A stretch of DNA of 8,307 nucleotides from Erythrobacter sp. UBA2510 (GTDB lineage: Bacteria > Pseudomonadota > Alphaproteobacteria > Sphingomonadales > Sphingomonadaceae), in assembly GCA_002341345.1 (NCBI GenBank), contig DDNW01000095.1, positions 4,511 to 12,817 of the forward strand, in the 5' to 3' direction. Position 1 is the first letter of the stretch; every line of letters begins with the position of its first letter. Shown one piece after another: positions 1 to 6,702 of the stretch. The notes under the pieces were generated by a model that was not told where the DNA came from, made no database searches, and saw only the letters and a program-made list of their open reading frames with translations. The translations under genes were made by a program, and so were the position numbers.

Positions 1-1727
1 TGCTCGCCTATCTGGTCCGGCGTCTGCTGGAAAATGGCGCTAACTCCTCCTTCGTCAACCGCATGGCCGATGCCGACATTCCCGCGAGCCAGTTGACGCG
101 CGACCCGGTGAGCGAGCTGGCGGCGCTGACCCTCAAGCGCAATCCGGGCATTCCCCTGCCTGCCGACATCTATCCCAATCGCCGTAATTCGGCTGGCGTG
201 GACCTCGCCGATCCGCTGGTGCGCGAGCCGTTGCTGGCAAAGCTGGCGGAGCTGGAATCGCGCGAATGGCAGGCGGGCGCAGGCCTGTCAGGCAAAAGCG
301 AGACCATTACCTCGCCGCAGGATTGCGTACTTGTCGGCCATGTCACCCTGCCTACCGCTGCCCAGATCGACGCGGCGCTGGCCCGCGCCACCGCCGCACA
401 ACCGGCATGGGATACCCTGGGCGGCGAGAAGCGCGCCGAATTGCTGCTGCGCACCGCCGACCTGTTCGAAGCGCACACCGGGGAATTCCTCTCGCTGTGC
501 ATCCGCGAGGCGGGCAAGACACTGCCCGATGCTGTGCTCGAACTGCGCGAGGCGGTCGATTTCCTCCGCTATTACGCCTGCGAGGCGCAGAAGCTGTTTG
601 CTGCGCCGATGCCGCTGCCCGGCCCCACAGGCGAGCGCAATTTGCTGCGCCTGCACGGGCGCGGGGTCTTCGCGACCATCGCGCCGTGGAATTTCCCGCT
701 GGCGATCTTTATCGGCATGGCCAGCGCCGCGCTCGCCGCCGGGAACAGCGTCATCTCCAAGCCTGCCGAGCAAACTCCGCTGATCGCCGCGCTGGCGGTA
801 AGGCTCTGCCACGAGGCGGGTATCCCGGCAGACGTTCTGCAGATACTCCCCGGCGCGGGTGAGGTCGGCGCGGCGCTGACCGGCGATCCGCGCATTGCAG
901 GCGTCGCCTTCACCGGCTCGACTGCGACCGCCCATGCCATCAACCGTACACTCGCCGCACGGCCTGGCCGGATCGCCACGCTGATCGCCGAGACGGGCGG
1001 GCAGAACGCGATGATCGTCGATAGCTCGGCCCTGCCCGAACAGGTGACGCGCGACGTCGTTTCGGGCGCATTCCAGAGCGCCGGGCAGCGTTGTTCTGCG
1101 CTGCGCGTGCTCTATCTTCAGGAAGAAGTCGCCGACACGATGCTGGCGATGATCCGCGGCGCGTTCGAGGCGCTGGTGGTGGGCGATCCGGCGGACCTCG
1201 CCACCGATGTGGGGCCGGTGATCGACGCGGAGGCGAAGTCCGCGCTCGACGCGCATATCGCCGCGATGCGGGCGGGCGGACGCATGGTTTGGCAGCGCGA
1301 CCTGCCCAATATGGAGGGAGTTGGCACTTACGTCGCGCCGACGATCATCGAGATCGACTCGATCTGCAATCTCGATGCCGAACATTTCGGACCCGTGCTG
1401 CATGTCGCACGCTTCCCTTCGGGCGGGATCACGCAGGTGGTCGATGACATCAACGCCAGCGGCTTTGGCCTGACACTGGGCCTGCACAGCCGGATCGAGG
1501 CGGTGCACCGGCTGGTCGAGGCCCGCGCGCGGGTCGGCAATCTCTACATCAACCGCAACCAGATCGGTGCAGTCGTGGGCAGCCAGCCCTTCGGTGGCGA
1601 GGGTCTGTCGGGTACCGGTCCCAAGGCGGGCGGCCCGCATTACATCACCCGCTTCGCCACCGAGCGCGTCACCAGTGTCGACATGACGGCGGCGGGCGGC
1701 AATGCGAGCCTGCTCGCCGGGGGATAA
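1..1727 (+). CDS. putA: Bifunctional proline dehydrogenase / L-glutamate gamma-semialdehyde dehydrogenase PutA, 3' part (5' end outside window)
   Basis: PutA oxidises proline to pyrroline-5-carboxylate in an FAD barrel and then to glutamate in an NAD-dependent aldehyde dehydrogenase domain. The reading frame is open from base 3; the first 20 codons give YLVRRLLENGANSSFVNR, the end of the proline dehydrogenase barrel. Its paired arginines (codons 18-23) match the E. coli PutA pair R555/R556 that holds the proline carboxylate. Numbering from the internal Met at 63, the dehydrogenase part shows APWNF (207-211), SKP with Lys233, FTGS (283-286), catalytic Glu310 in AETGGQN and catalytic Cys344 in GQRCSA. 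The protein ends in AAGGNASLLAGG, the usual C-terminus of short PutA proteins without an extra C-terminal domain. The Met at 63 is not a start, because conserved PutA sequence lies before it. Whether an N-terminal DNA-binding domain exists cannot be seen. All catalytic motifs look intact; identification is close to certain. Confidence 0.97.
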   Translation, partial: LAYLVRRLLENGANSSFVNRMADADIPASQLTRDPVSELAALTLKRNPGIPLPADIYPNRRNSAGVDLADPLVREPLLAKLAELESREWQAGAGLSGKSETITSPQDCVLVGHVTLPTAAQIDAALARATAAQPAWDTLGGEKRAELLLRTADLFEAHTGEFLSLCIREAGKTLPDAVLELREAVDFLRYYACEAQKLFAAPMPLPGPTGERNLLRLHGRGVFATIAPWNFPLAIFIGMASAALAAGNSVISKPAEQTPLIAALAVRLCHEAGIPADVLQILPGAGEVGAALTGDPRIAGVAFTGSTATAHAINRTLAARPGRIATLIAETGGQNAMIVDSSALPEQVTRDVVSGAFQSAGQRCSALRVLYLQEEVADTMLAMIRGAFEALVVGDPADLATDVGPVIDAEAKSALDAHIAAMRAGGRMVWQRDLPNMEGVGTYVAPTIIEIDSICNLDAEHFGPVLHVARFPSGGITQVVDDINASGFGLTLGLHSRIEAVHRLVEARARVGNLYINRNQIGAVVGSQPFGGEGLSGTGPKAGGPHYITRFATERVTSVDMTAAGGNASLLAGG

Positions 1728-1775
1728 TTCGCGTACGCGCTTGCTCTCGGCCCGCACCTTGCCCAAGCCTTTCCC

Positions 1776-2330
1776 ATGGCGATTCTCAGCGACAGATGGA
1801 TCCGCGACGAGGTACGTCGCAGCGGCATGATCGAACCTTTCGAGGAGGGGCAGCGCCGCGAGGGCTGCATTTCCTACGGCCTGTCATCCTACGGCTACGA
1901 CGCGCGCGTTTCGGATGAGTTCAAGATCTTCACCAATGTCGACAGCGCGGTGGTCGATCCGAAGGATTTCGCGGCCAACAGCTTCGTCGATCGCAAGACC
2001 GACGTCTGCGTGATTCCGCCCAATTCCTTCGCGCTGGCGCGGACGGTCGAATATTTCCGCATCCCGCGCGACGTGCTGGTCATCTGCCTCGGCAAGTCCA
2101 CTTATGCGCGCTGCGGGATCATCGTGAACGTCACCCCGCTCGAACCCGAATGGGAAGGGCACGTGACGCTGGAATTTTCCAACACCACGCCGCTGCCCGC
2201 AAAGATCTACGCGAATGAAGGGGCCTGCCAGTTCCTGTTCCTCAAGGGGAACGAGCCGTGCCAGATCAGCTATGCCGATCGTTCGGGCAAATATATGGGC
2301 CAGCAGGGCGTTACGCTGCCCAAACTATAG
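1776..2330 (+). CDS. dcd: dCTP deaminase
   Basis: Dcd deaminates dCTP to dUTP, which dUTPase then converts to dUMP for thymidylate synthesis; it is a cytosolic homotrimer of the dUTPase fold. The 184-aa product starts [13 protein letters not shown], the conserved N-terminus, so ATG 1776 is the right start although no Shine-Dalgarno sequence is visible before it. By alignment from memory with E. coli Dcd, Ser108 and Arg112 in GKSTYARCG correspond to S111 and R115, and Glu133 in VTLEFSN to the catalytic E138; the shift from 3 to 5 reflects a two-residue shorter loop. The C-terminus [15 protein letters not shown] closes over the nucleotide in this family. It lies 48 bases after putA on the same strand with no evident terminator or promoter between, so read-through from putA is possible; the pairing makes no obvious metabolic sense. 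A bifunctional dCTP deaminase/dUTPase is less likely in this lineage but cannot be excluded by eye. Confidence 0.96.
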   Translation: MAILSDRWIRDEVRRSGMIEPFEEGQRREGCISYGLSSYGYDARVSDEFKIFTNVDSAVVDPKDFAANSFVDRKTDVCVIPPNSFALARTVEYFRIPRDVLVICLGKSTYARCGIIVNVTPLEPEWEGHVTLEFSNTTPLPAKIYANEGACQFLFLKGNEPCQISYADRSGKYMGQQGVTLPKL

Positions 2331-2357
2331 GCTGGTTTTCAAGCAATTCGGTCCATT

Positions 2358-2453
2358 GTCATTGCGAGGCCGAAGCAATCCTGAAGCGATCAGTCCGAAT
2401 ATTCTGGATTGCCGCGTTGCCACCGGATAATGTGCGGGGCTCCTCGCAATGAC
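2358..2453. repeat. Nested palindromic intergenic repeat between convergent dcd and the TonB receptor gene
   Basis: The outer arms GTCATTGCGAGG (2358-2369) and CCTCGCAATGAC (2442-2453) are perfect 12-bp inverted repeats. Inside them GCAATCC (2375-2381) and GGATTGC (2406-2412) form a second perfect 7-bp pair around a 24-base loop. The left connection between the arms is 5 bases and the right one is 29 bases, so the structure is a lopsided hairpin with a bulge. From memory, the ends resemble a family of dispersed extragenic palindromes beginning GTCATTGCGAG that is common in sphingomonads and other proteobacteria. It fills most of the 141-base gap between the two stop codons and could also act as a bidirectional transcription barrier, but there is no U-tract to make it a classical terminator. 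Being a dispersed family cannot be proved from one copy. Confidence 0.7.
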
Positions 2454-2471
2454 TGGTAGTGCGCAGCACTT

Positions 2472-4646
2472 CTACAGGCTGATCCGCGCGCTCAGCTTGA
2501 AATTGCGACCGGCCAGCGGCGTATATTCCTTGGTGAAGCTGGAGTGCCGCCGCCCTTCGGCATCGAACACATTATCGACCTGCGCCAGAATGGTGAGGTT
2601 GTTGCTCCCCTCCAGCGGATGCCAGGCGAGCGACAGATCGACCATCGTATAGCCATCGGTTTGCGTTTCGTATTCGGCCACGCGGTCCTGCTGGTCGTAC
2701 CAGTGCACCTCTGCACGGGCGTCGAAATGACCGAACAGAACCTCGGCCGCGCCCTTCAGGCTGAGCGGAGGGATGCGCGGCACTGCGCTGCCATCGGCCA
2801 GCGTCACGCGGACATAATCGCCTCCCACTTCCGCATAGATGTCGAAGGCGCGGGTTTCGAGCACCGGCATCCGCAGCTGGCCTTCAAGGCCAAACTGGTC
2901 CGCATCCGACTGGGCGAAGGCAAATTCGGGCAGGCCGTCCTCTTCCGCGCCCGTCCCGGCGAGATAGATGAAACCGTCGAACCAGTTGCGATAGACGCTG
3001 GCGGATAATTCCACGGGGCCGAGATTGCCGCGAACATAGCCTTCGACGCCCCACGAGCTTTCGGTGGTGAGGTCGGCATTACCAACCTCATATTGCTGGG
3101 TCGCCACATGCGGCCCGTCGGCGAAGAGCTCCTGCGCGGAAGGTGCCCGCTCGGCTCGCGACAGGTTCGCACCTATGCGAATTTCGCCCAGGCTGTTCTC
3201 GATCATCGCATAGGACAGACCTGCCGCCGCCGAGAAGATGTCGAAGCTGCGCGAAGCGCCGAGCGATTCCGACGCATCGACGCTGACATGTTCATAGCGC
3301 CCGCCAAGTTCCACCTCGAAGGGTTCGAACTTGGCGGGCGCCAGAGCGAAGAGCGCAAAGTTCTCGGTCACGGTCGAAGGCACGAAAGCCTCGTCGCCGA
3401 TCGCGGCAAAGTCGACATGCGAATATTGGCCGCCGAGCGAACCACTCCACCCGCCGCGCTGTGCCTGCACCAGCTCCAGCCGTCCCTCGACGCCTTTCAC
3501 ATCGAAGACGGTGCCGGTTTCCTCGCCCTCGAACTCGGTATGGGTGTAGTCGGAATAGCCCCACCGTGTCTGAAGGCTTGCGAAGGGGCCATCGCCGAGG
3601 TCGAGCGTGCCGCGCAGATCGGCGCGATAGCGCTTCATGGCGATGGAGACATCCTCCTCGCCATGTTCCTCTTCTGCTTCGGCGCCTTCTGCTTCCTCGC
3701 CCTCGTGGACGTGGCCGACGCCCGGCAGGCCGGGAATGCCGTAACCGGTATCGTAATAGTCGAAGCTGGCGCCAAGGCTGCTGTCGCTGGTGCTGGAAAA
3801 CCATGCTGCGCCCGCGCCCAGCGTCCAGGTCTCGGTCCAGCTATTGGGCAGCGTGCCGCGCGTGTTCGCACCTTCGCGCAATTCGTCAGCGACTTCGAGA
3901 TGGCCCTCTTCCTCCTCCTCGGCAGCATCGGCCAGCAGGTCTTCGCGCAGCGCCTGCGTGGCGGCAAAGCCGGGTATCTCAAGGTCTTTGGTCCTATGGT
4001 AAGAACCGTCGACATGCACCGCAAAATTCCCGCCTACTGGCGCATCTATCGACAACCCGCCCTCGCGAAGATCGGCGGCAGTGTCGGCGGCGACGCTCGC
4101 ATCAAGGTGGATCGGCTCGTCCGGCATGCGCGGCGGGATGCGCTTGGTAATGATATTGACGGCACCGCCGATGGCCTGACTGCCGTAGAGCAGGACGGCG
4201 GGTCCGCGCAGGACCTCGATCCGGTCAGCAATCAGGGGATCGACAGAGACTGCGTGATCGTCTGAAGTGCTCGATGCGTCGATTGCTCCGATCCCGTCGG
4301 TCAGAACGCGAACGCGCTCACCGCCAAAGCCGCGCAGCACCGGACGCGAGACGCCGGGCGCGAAACCGCTGGCGGTGACGCCAGGCAGGTTGGCCAGAAC
4401 TTCGCCGATCTGGCCGCTGAGATTGCGCTGCAACTCCACGCCTTGCATCACCGAGGTGCCTGCGAGCATGTCGAGCCGATCGAGCCCGGCGGCCGTCACG
4501 ACGATAGTATCATGCAGATCATCGCTGCCCGGCATGGATTGCTCAGGCGTGTCGGCGTCCTGCGCCGTGGCCAGTGCGGGCAACAGGCAGAGCGATGAGA
4601 GCGAGGCGATGGAGGCAAGGAGACGCGGACGGAGGGGGGCGGACAA
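2472..4646 (-). CDS. TonB-dependent outer-membrane receptor, ZnuD-like (probable zinc uptake)
   Basis: This is a 724-aa TonB-dependent receptor: an outer-membrane barrel with an N-terminal plug that imports its ligand using TonB/ExbBD energy. A signal peptide occupies residues 1-28 (ATA|QD cleavage). A TonB box DTIVVTA lies at 46-52 and the plug runs to about 170, with RIEVLRGPAVLLYGSQAIGG (142-161). The barrel includes the segment around NLSRAERAPSAQELF (494-508) and ends PLAGRNFKLSARISL. The last residue is Leu rather than the usual Phe. Two predicted extracellular segments, about 241-251 and 311-333, are packed with Glu and His, which fits divalent metal capture. The overall style matches ZnuD-type zinc receptors, but substrate is inferred, and haem or copper remain possible. 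No ATG is available: an in-frame TAA lies at 4677-4679, and TTG 4646 gives a proper signal peptide with AGG 8 bases upstream. It is separated from gltX by about 100 bases containing its own candidate control region, so it is probably regulated independently. Confidence 0.9.
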   Translation of the reverse strand: MSAPLRPRLLASIASLSSLCLLPALATAQDADTPEQSMPGSDDLHDTIVVTAAGLDRLDMLAGTSVMQGVELQRNLSGQIGEVLANLPGVTASGFAPGVSRPVLRGFGGERVRVLTDGIGAIDASSTSDDHAVSVDPLIADRIEVLRGPAVLLYGSQAIGGAVNIITKRIPPRMPDEPIHLDASVAADTAADLREGGLSIDAPVGGNFAVHVDGSYHRTKDLEIPGFAATQALREDLLADAAEEEEEGHLEVADELREGANTRGTLPNSWTETWTLGAGAAWFSSTSDSSLGASFDYYDTGYGIPGLPGVGHVHEGEEAEGAEAEEEHGEEDVSIAMKRYRADLRGTLDLGDGPFASLQTRWGYSDYTHTEFEGEETGTVFDVKGVEGRLELVQAQRGGWSGSLGGQYSHVDFAAIGDEAFVPSTVTENFALFALAPAKFEPFEVELGGRYEHVSVDASESLGASRSFDIFSAAAGLSYAMIENSLGEIRIGANLSRAERAPSAQELFADGPHVATQQYEVGNADLTTESSWGVEGYVRGNLGPVELSASVYRNWFDGFIYLAGTGAEEDGLPEFAFAQSDADQFGLEGQLRMPVLETRAFDIYAEVGGDYVRVTLADGSAVPRIPPLSLKGAAEVLFGHFDARAEVHWYDQQDRVAEYETQTDGYTMVDLSLAWHPLEGSNNLTILAQVDNVFDAEGRRHSSFTKEYTPLAGRNFKLSARISL

Positions 4647-4664
4647 AGTATTGACCTGAGATGT

Positions 4665-4689
4665 TGTTATGTGACTTTATAACATAAAG
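4665..4689 (-). promoter_or_regulatory. Candidate metal-repressor (Zur-like) operator upstream of the TonB receptor
   Basis: Two overlapping inverted repeats lie in an AT-rich patch 19-43 bases before the TTG start. One is TGTTAT (4665-4670) with ATAACA (4679-4684), spaced by 8 bases. The other is CTTTATAACATAAAG (4675-4689), a perfect 6+3+6 palindrome. Known Zur sites are AT-rich palindromes with half-sites like TGTTATA, so the hexamers agree. The classical site has 3 bases between TGTTAT and ATAACA rather than 8, so the match is imperfect. A -10-like element on the minus strand (TTATAA or TATGTT) would overlap the repeats, as expected for repression. Another regulator could own this site. 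Confidence 0.45.
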
Positions 4690-4747
4690 CAGACCTCTAG
4701 TGACTTCGCAAGTGCAATATTCTCGGGGCGTCGCAGGGTTCGGGCGT

Positions 4748-6088
4748 TCAGGCGCGCGCGGCGGCGATGAGGCGGGCACGTGCCTCGCCCTCGCCGATCA
4801 GTGGCAACAGCGCTGCCATCTCCGGTCCGGAGCCGCGACCGGTCAGCGCCAGCCGCAGCGGCAGAAACAGCGCCTTGCCCTTGCGGCCGGTGCTTTCCTT
4901 GAGCGTTCCGGTCAGCGTGTGCCAGGGGTCGGCACTCCATTCTAGCGCTTGCGCTGCCTCTGCCACATAGGTGCGGTCATCGTCGGACAGGTCAGGCGCG
5001 TCGACGGGGCCGGTGACGAGGCTCCAGTAATCGGCGGCATCGGCCAGCTTGTCGAGATTCGGGCGGATTGCGAGCCACCCCTCCTCGCCCATTCCATCCG
5101 GCAGGCGCTCGGCGACCTCGGCGAAGGGCAATTCATGGATCAGCGCGGTGTTGATGCGCGCCAGCTCACCTGCGTCGAAACGCGCGGGGGCGCGACCAAA
5201 CGTGGCAAGATCGAATGTCTCGACCAATGCCGCGACATCGCCGATCGGTTCTACCGACAAGGACGTGCCCAGCCGCGCGAGCAAGGCCACCAACGCCTGC
5301 GGCTCAATGCCGTCATCGCGAAACGCATCGCAGCCGAGCGAGCCGAGGCGCTTGGACAATTTACCTTCGCTACCGACCAGAAGGGCCTCATGCGCAAAGC
5401 GAGGGGGTGTCGCACCGAGCGCGGTAAACATCTGTATTTGAACGGCTGTATTGGACACGTGGTCCTCGCCCCGCAGCACGTCGGTCACGCCAATCTCGAT
5501 GTCATCGACGGCGCTCGGCAGCATGTACAGCCACGAGCCGTCTGCGCGCCGGATCACCGGATCGGACAATGTGGCAGGGTCGAACTTCTGAGTACCGCGG
5601 ATACCGTCTTCCCACGCGATCGGCTGATCATGATCGAGCTTGAAGCGCCAGTGCGGGACGATGCCCTCGCCCTGCTTCGCCGCATGTTCGGCCTCGGTCA
5701 GCGCCAGCGCCGCGCGGTCGTAGATCGGCGGCAGGCCGCGTCCCAGCGCAATCTTGCGCTTGAGCTCGAGTTCCTGCGCGGTCTCGTAAGCCGCGTAGAT
5801 GCGGCCCGCATCACGCAAAGCCTCGAAGGCACGTTCATAGTGGTCGAGCCGTGCCGACTGGCGCTCTTCACCATCGGGCGTGAGGCCAAGCCAGGAAAGG
5901 TCGCTCCGGATCGCCTCGACATAGTCCTCGCGGCTGCGCGCGGCATCGGTGTCATCGATCCGCAGCATGAAGCGCCCGCCCCGCTTCTTCGCGAGCATCC
6001 AGTTATGCAACGCGGTGCGGATGTTGCCGACATGCAGTCGGCCGGTCGGGGAAGGCGCAAAGCGGGTGACAGTCATCGCGCGTGCCAT
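4748..6088 (-). CDS. gltX: Glutamyl-tRNA synthetase, zinc-free type
   Basis: GltX charges tRNA-Glu (and in many alphaproteobacteria tRNA-Gln, later amidated by GatCAB) with glutamate in the cytosol. The 446-aa protein carries the class I signatures: APSPTGRLHVGNIR with the HIGH-type HVGN motif (19-22), IDDTD (44-48), VLRGEDHVSNT (204-214) and KLSKR (243-247), the KMSKS equivalent. E. coli GltX binds zinc with a C-x-C...C-x-H cluster near residues 98-127. Here that stretch reads YETAQELELKRK with no cysteine, so it is the zinc-free form. It is slightly shorter than the common 465-470 aa. The given start is ATG 6088; ATG 6076 (MTVTRFAPSPTG) is equally credible, and neither has a clear Shine-Dalgarno sequence. 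It begins 36 bases after the stop of the 135-aa gene, so the two are probably co-transcribed. Sphingomonads often carry a second gltX; which tRNA this copy prefers cannot be told. A tRNA-modifying GluQ is excluded because the protein keeps a full C-terminal anticodon-binding half. Confidence 0.95.
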   Translation of the reverse strand: MARAMTVTRFAPSPTGRLHVGNIRTALHNWMLAKKRGGRFMLRIDDTDAARSREDYVEAIRSDLSWLGLTPDGEERQSARLDHYERAFEALRDAGRIYAAYETAQELELKRKIALGRGLPPIYDRAALALTEAEHAAKQGEGIVPHWRFKLDHDQPIAWEDGIRGTQKFDPATLSDPVIRRADGSWLYMLPSAVDDIEIGVTDVLRGEDHVSNTAVQIQMFTALGATPPRFAHEALLVGSEGKLSKRLGSLGCDAFRDDGIEPQALVALLARLGTSLSVEPIGDVAALVETFDLATFGRAPARFDAGELARINTALIHELPFAEVAERLPDGMGEEGWLAIRPNLDKLADAADYWSLVTGPVDAPDLSDDDRTYVAEAAQALEWSADPWHTLTGTLKESTGRKGKALFLPLRLALTGRGSGPEMAALLPLIGEGEARARLIAAARA

Positions 6089-6124
6089 AGCGCAACTGGC
6101 GCCGACTGCCAGCGCCCTGTGTGG

Positions 6125-6532
6125 CTAGATCAGGGAGGCGTACACGGTCGCCCGCGCATAGAGCCGGTCATGCCGGTCGGCGCGCACAAAGCCGTCAATC
6201 TGCCCAGAGAAACGCTCGCGCTCACCCGCTCTTGCCGCATCGACCATATTTGCAATCGTGGCTTCGTCTGGCGTGACCACCGGGCAACACGGCCGCGCGA
6301 CAGTGACGTTCTCCGGCCAGCATGCGCCAATCGTGTCGGCCAGGTCGAGAAAGGCCTTGGCCGTCGTAAGGCAGGCATTGCGTTGCAGCAGTTCAAGCAC
6401 CGGATCCCGCCGTGCCTTGGCGCATAACGCGAGCAAGCGAAAATCAGCGACGATCCGCGCCCCGGTAAATGACAGATCAGCGGTCATCGGCGTGGCCATC
6501 AACTGTGCAACAGTGGCGGAGGCGGTGGACAT
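6125..6532 (-). CDS. Unassigned 135-aa protein with a CC motif, upstream of gltX
   Basis: I do not recognise this protein with certainty. It is a soluble-looking, mostly helical 135-aa product without signal peptide or membrane segment. It has five cysteines (37, 54, 71, 82, 83), the last two in RPCCPVVTPDE (80-90). The plan of an N-terminal RLLALCAKARRDP segment, a central helix and the RPCCP..T.DE motif recalls a small sphingomonad family I remember as DUF6628, but this resemblance is weak and from memory. Start ATG 6532 is supported by a strong Shine-Dalgarno sequence, AAGAAGGGA at 6545-6537, 4 bases upstream. It sits between the rpoC terminator and gltX, 36 bases from gltX, and has its own candidate promoter, so it likely leads a two-gene transcript. 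Coding status is supported by the ribosome binding site and by a coherent composition. The opposite strand over this region is also open as part of a long antisense frame, which I consider a shadow. Function is unknown. Confidence 0.75.
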   Translation of the reverse strand: MSTASATVAQLMATPMTADLSFTGARIVADFRLLALCAKARRDPVLELLQRNACLTTAKAFLDLADTIGACWPENVTVARPCCPVVTPDEATIANMVDAARAGERERFSGQIDGFVRADRHDRLYARATVYASLI

Positions 6533-6536
6533 GACA

Positions 6537-6545
6537 TCCCTTCTT
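6537..6545 (-). promoter_or_regulatory. Strong ribosome binding site of the 135-aa gene
   Basis: The minus strand reads AAGAAGGGA, then TGTC, then ATG at 6532. This is the best Shine-Dalgarno match of any gene start in the window (dcd, gltX and the receptor have weak or none) and fixes the start of the 135-aa gene. Confidence 0.75.
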
Positions 6546-6562
6546 GCGATTGATTCGCAGGA

Positions 6563-6590
6563 AAGATAGCAGCCCCATTTACCGTTGCAA
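6563..6590 (-). promoter_or_regulatory. Candidate sigma70-type promoter for the 135-aa gene and gltX
   Basis: On the minus strand TTGCAA (6590-6585) is followed after 16 bases by TATCTT (6568-6563). Each hexamer matches 4 of 6 positions of the TTGACA/TATAAT consensus. Transcription would begin near 6556, about 10 bases before the ribosome binding site, giving a leader of about 24 bases. It lies just downstream of the rpoC terminator, where a new promoter is needed. A second TTGCAA at 6601-6606 makes an imperfect palindrome over the -35 region. Confidence 0.45.
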
Positions 6591-6643
6591 TGCGAATGCT
6601 TTGCAATAGCGATATTATGAGAGGAGCTGAGAGGGGCGCATAG

Positions 6644-6673
6644 AAAACCCCGCCGGAATCGCTCCCGGCGGGG
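6644..6673 (-). terminator. Rho-independent terminator of rpoC
   Basis: A perfect 9-bp stem, CCCCGCCGG (6648-6656) with CCGGCGGGG (6665-6673), encloses an 8-base loop. Read on the minus strand it is followed at once by TTTTCT. It starts 29 bases after the rpoC stop codon, the expected place for the end of an rpoBC transcript. It insulates the 135-aa gene and gltX from rpoC transcription. Confidence 0.92.
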
Positions 6674-6702
6674 TCTTCGATGTCAGTGCCTTAGCGACCG
6701 GC

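Noticed and set aside
63..65. ATG at 63 as a putA start
   Set aside because: The frame is open upstream and encodes YLVRRLLENGANSSFVNR, a conserved part of the PutA proline dehydrogenase domain, so this Met is internal.
288..1766. Long open frame on the minus strand opposite putA (492 codons)
   Set aside because: It is Arg/Asp-rich, has no recognisable motif and lies fully antisense to intact PutA catalytic motifs; such shadows are normal in GC-rich DNA.
1728..1775. Promoter or terminator between putA and dcd
   Set aside because: I see no hairpin with a T-tract and no plausible paired -35/-10 hexamers in these 48 bases.
3648..3716. Glu-rich stretch as a frameshift or tandem-repeat artefact
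   Set aside because: The frame continues without interruption into conserved barrel sequence on both sides, so it reads as a genuine low-complexity loop.
3093..4265. Long open frame on the plus strand opposite the TonB receptor (390 codons)
   Set aside because: The minus-strand frame has a signal peptide, TonB box, plug and barrel signatures, whereas the plus-strand product has no coherent domain.
4949..6427. Long open frame on the plus strand opposite gltX and the 135-aa gene (492 codons)
   Set aside because: It is antisense to the HIGH and KLSKR motifs of GltX, resembles nothing recognisable and crosses two real genes; judged a codon-bias shadow.
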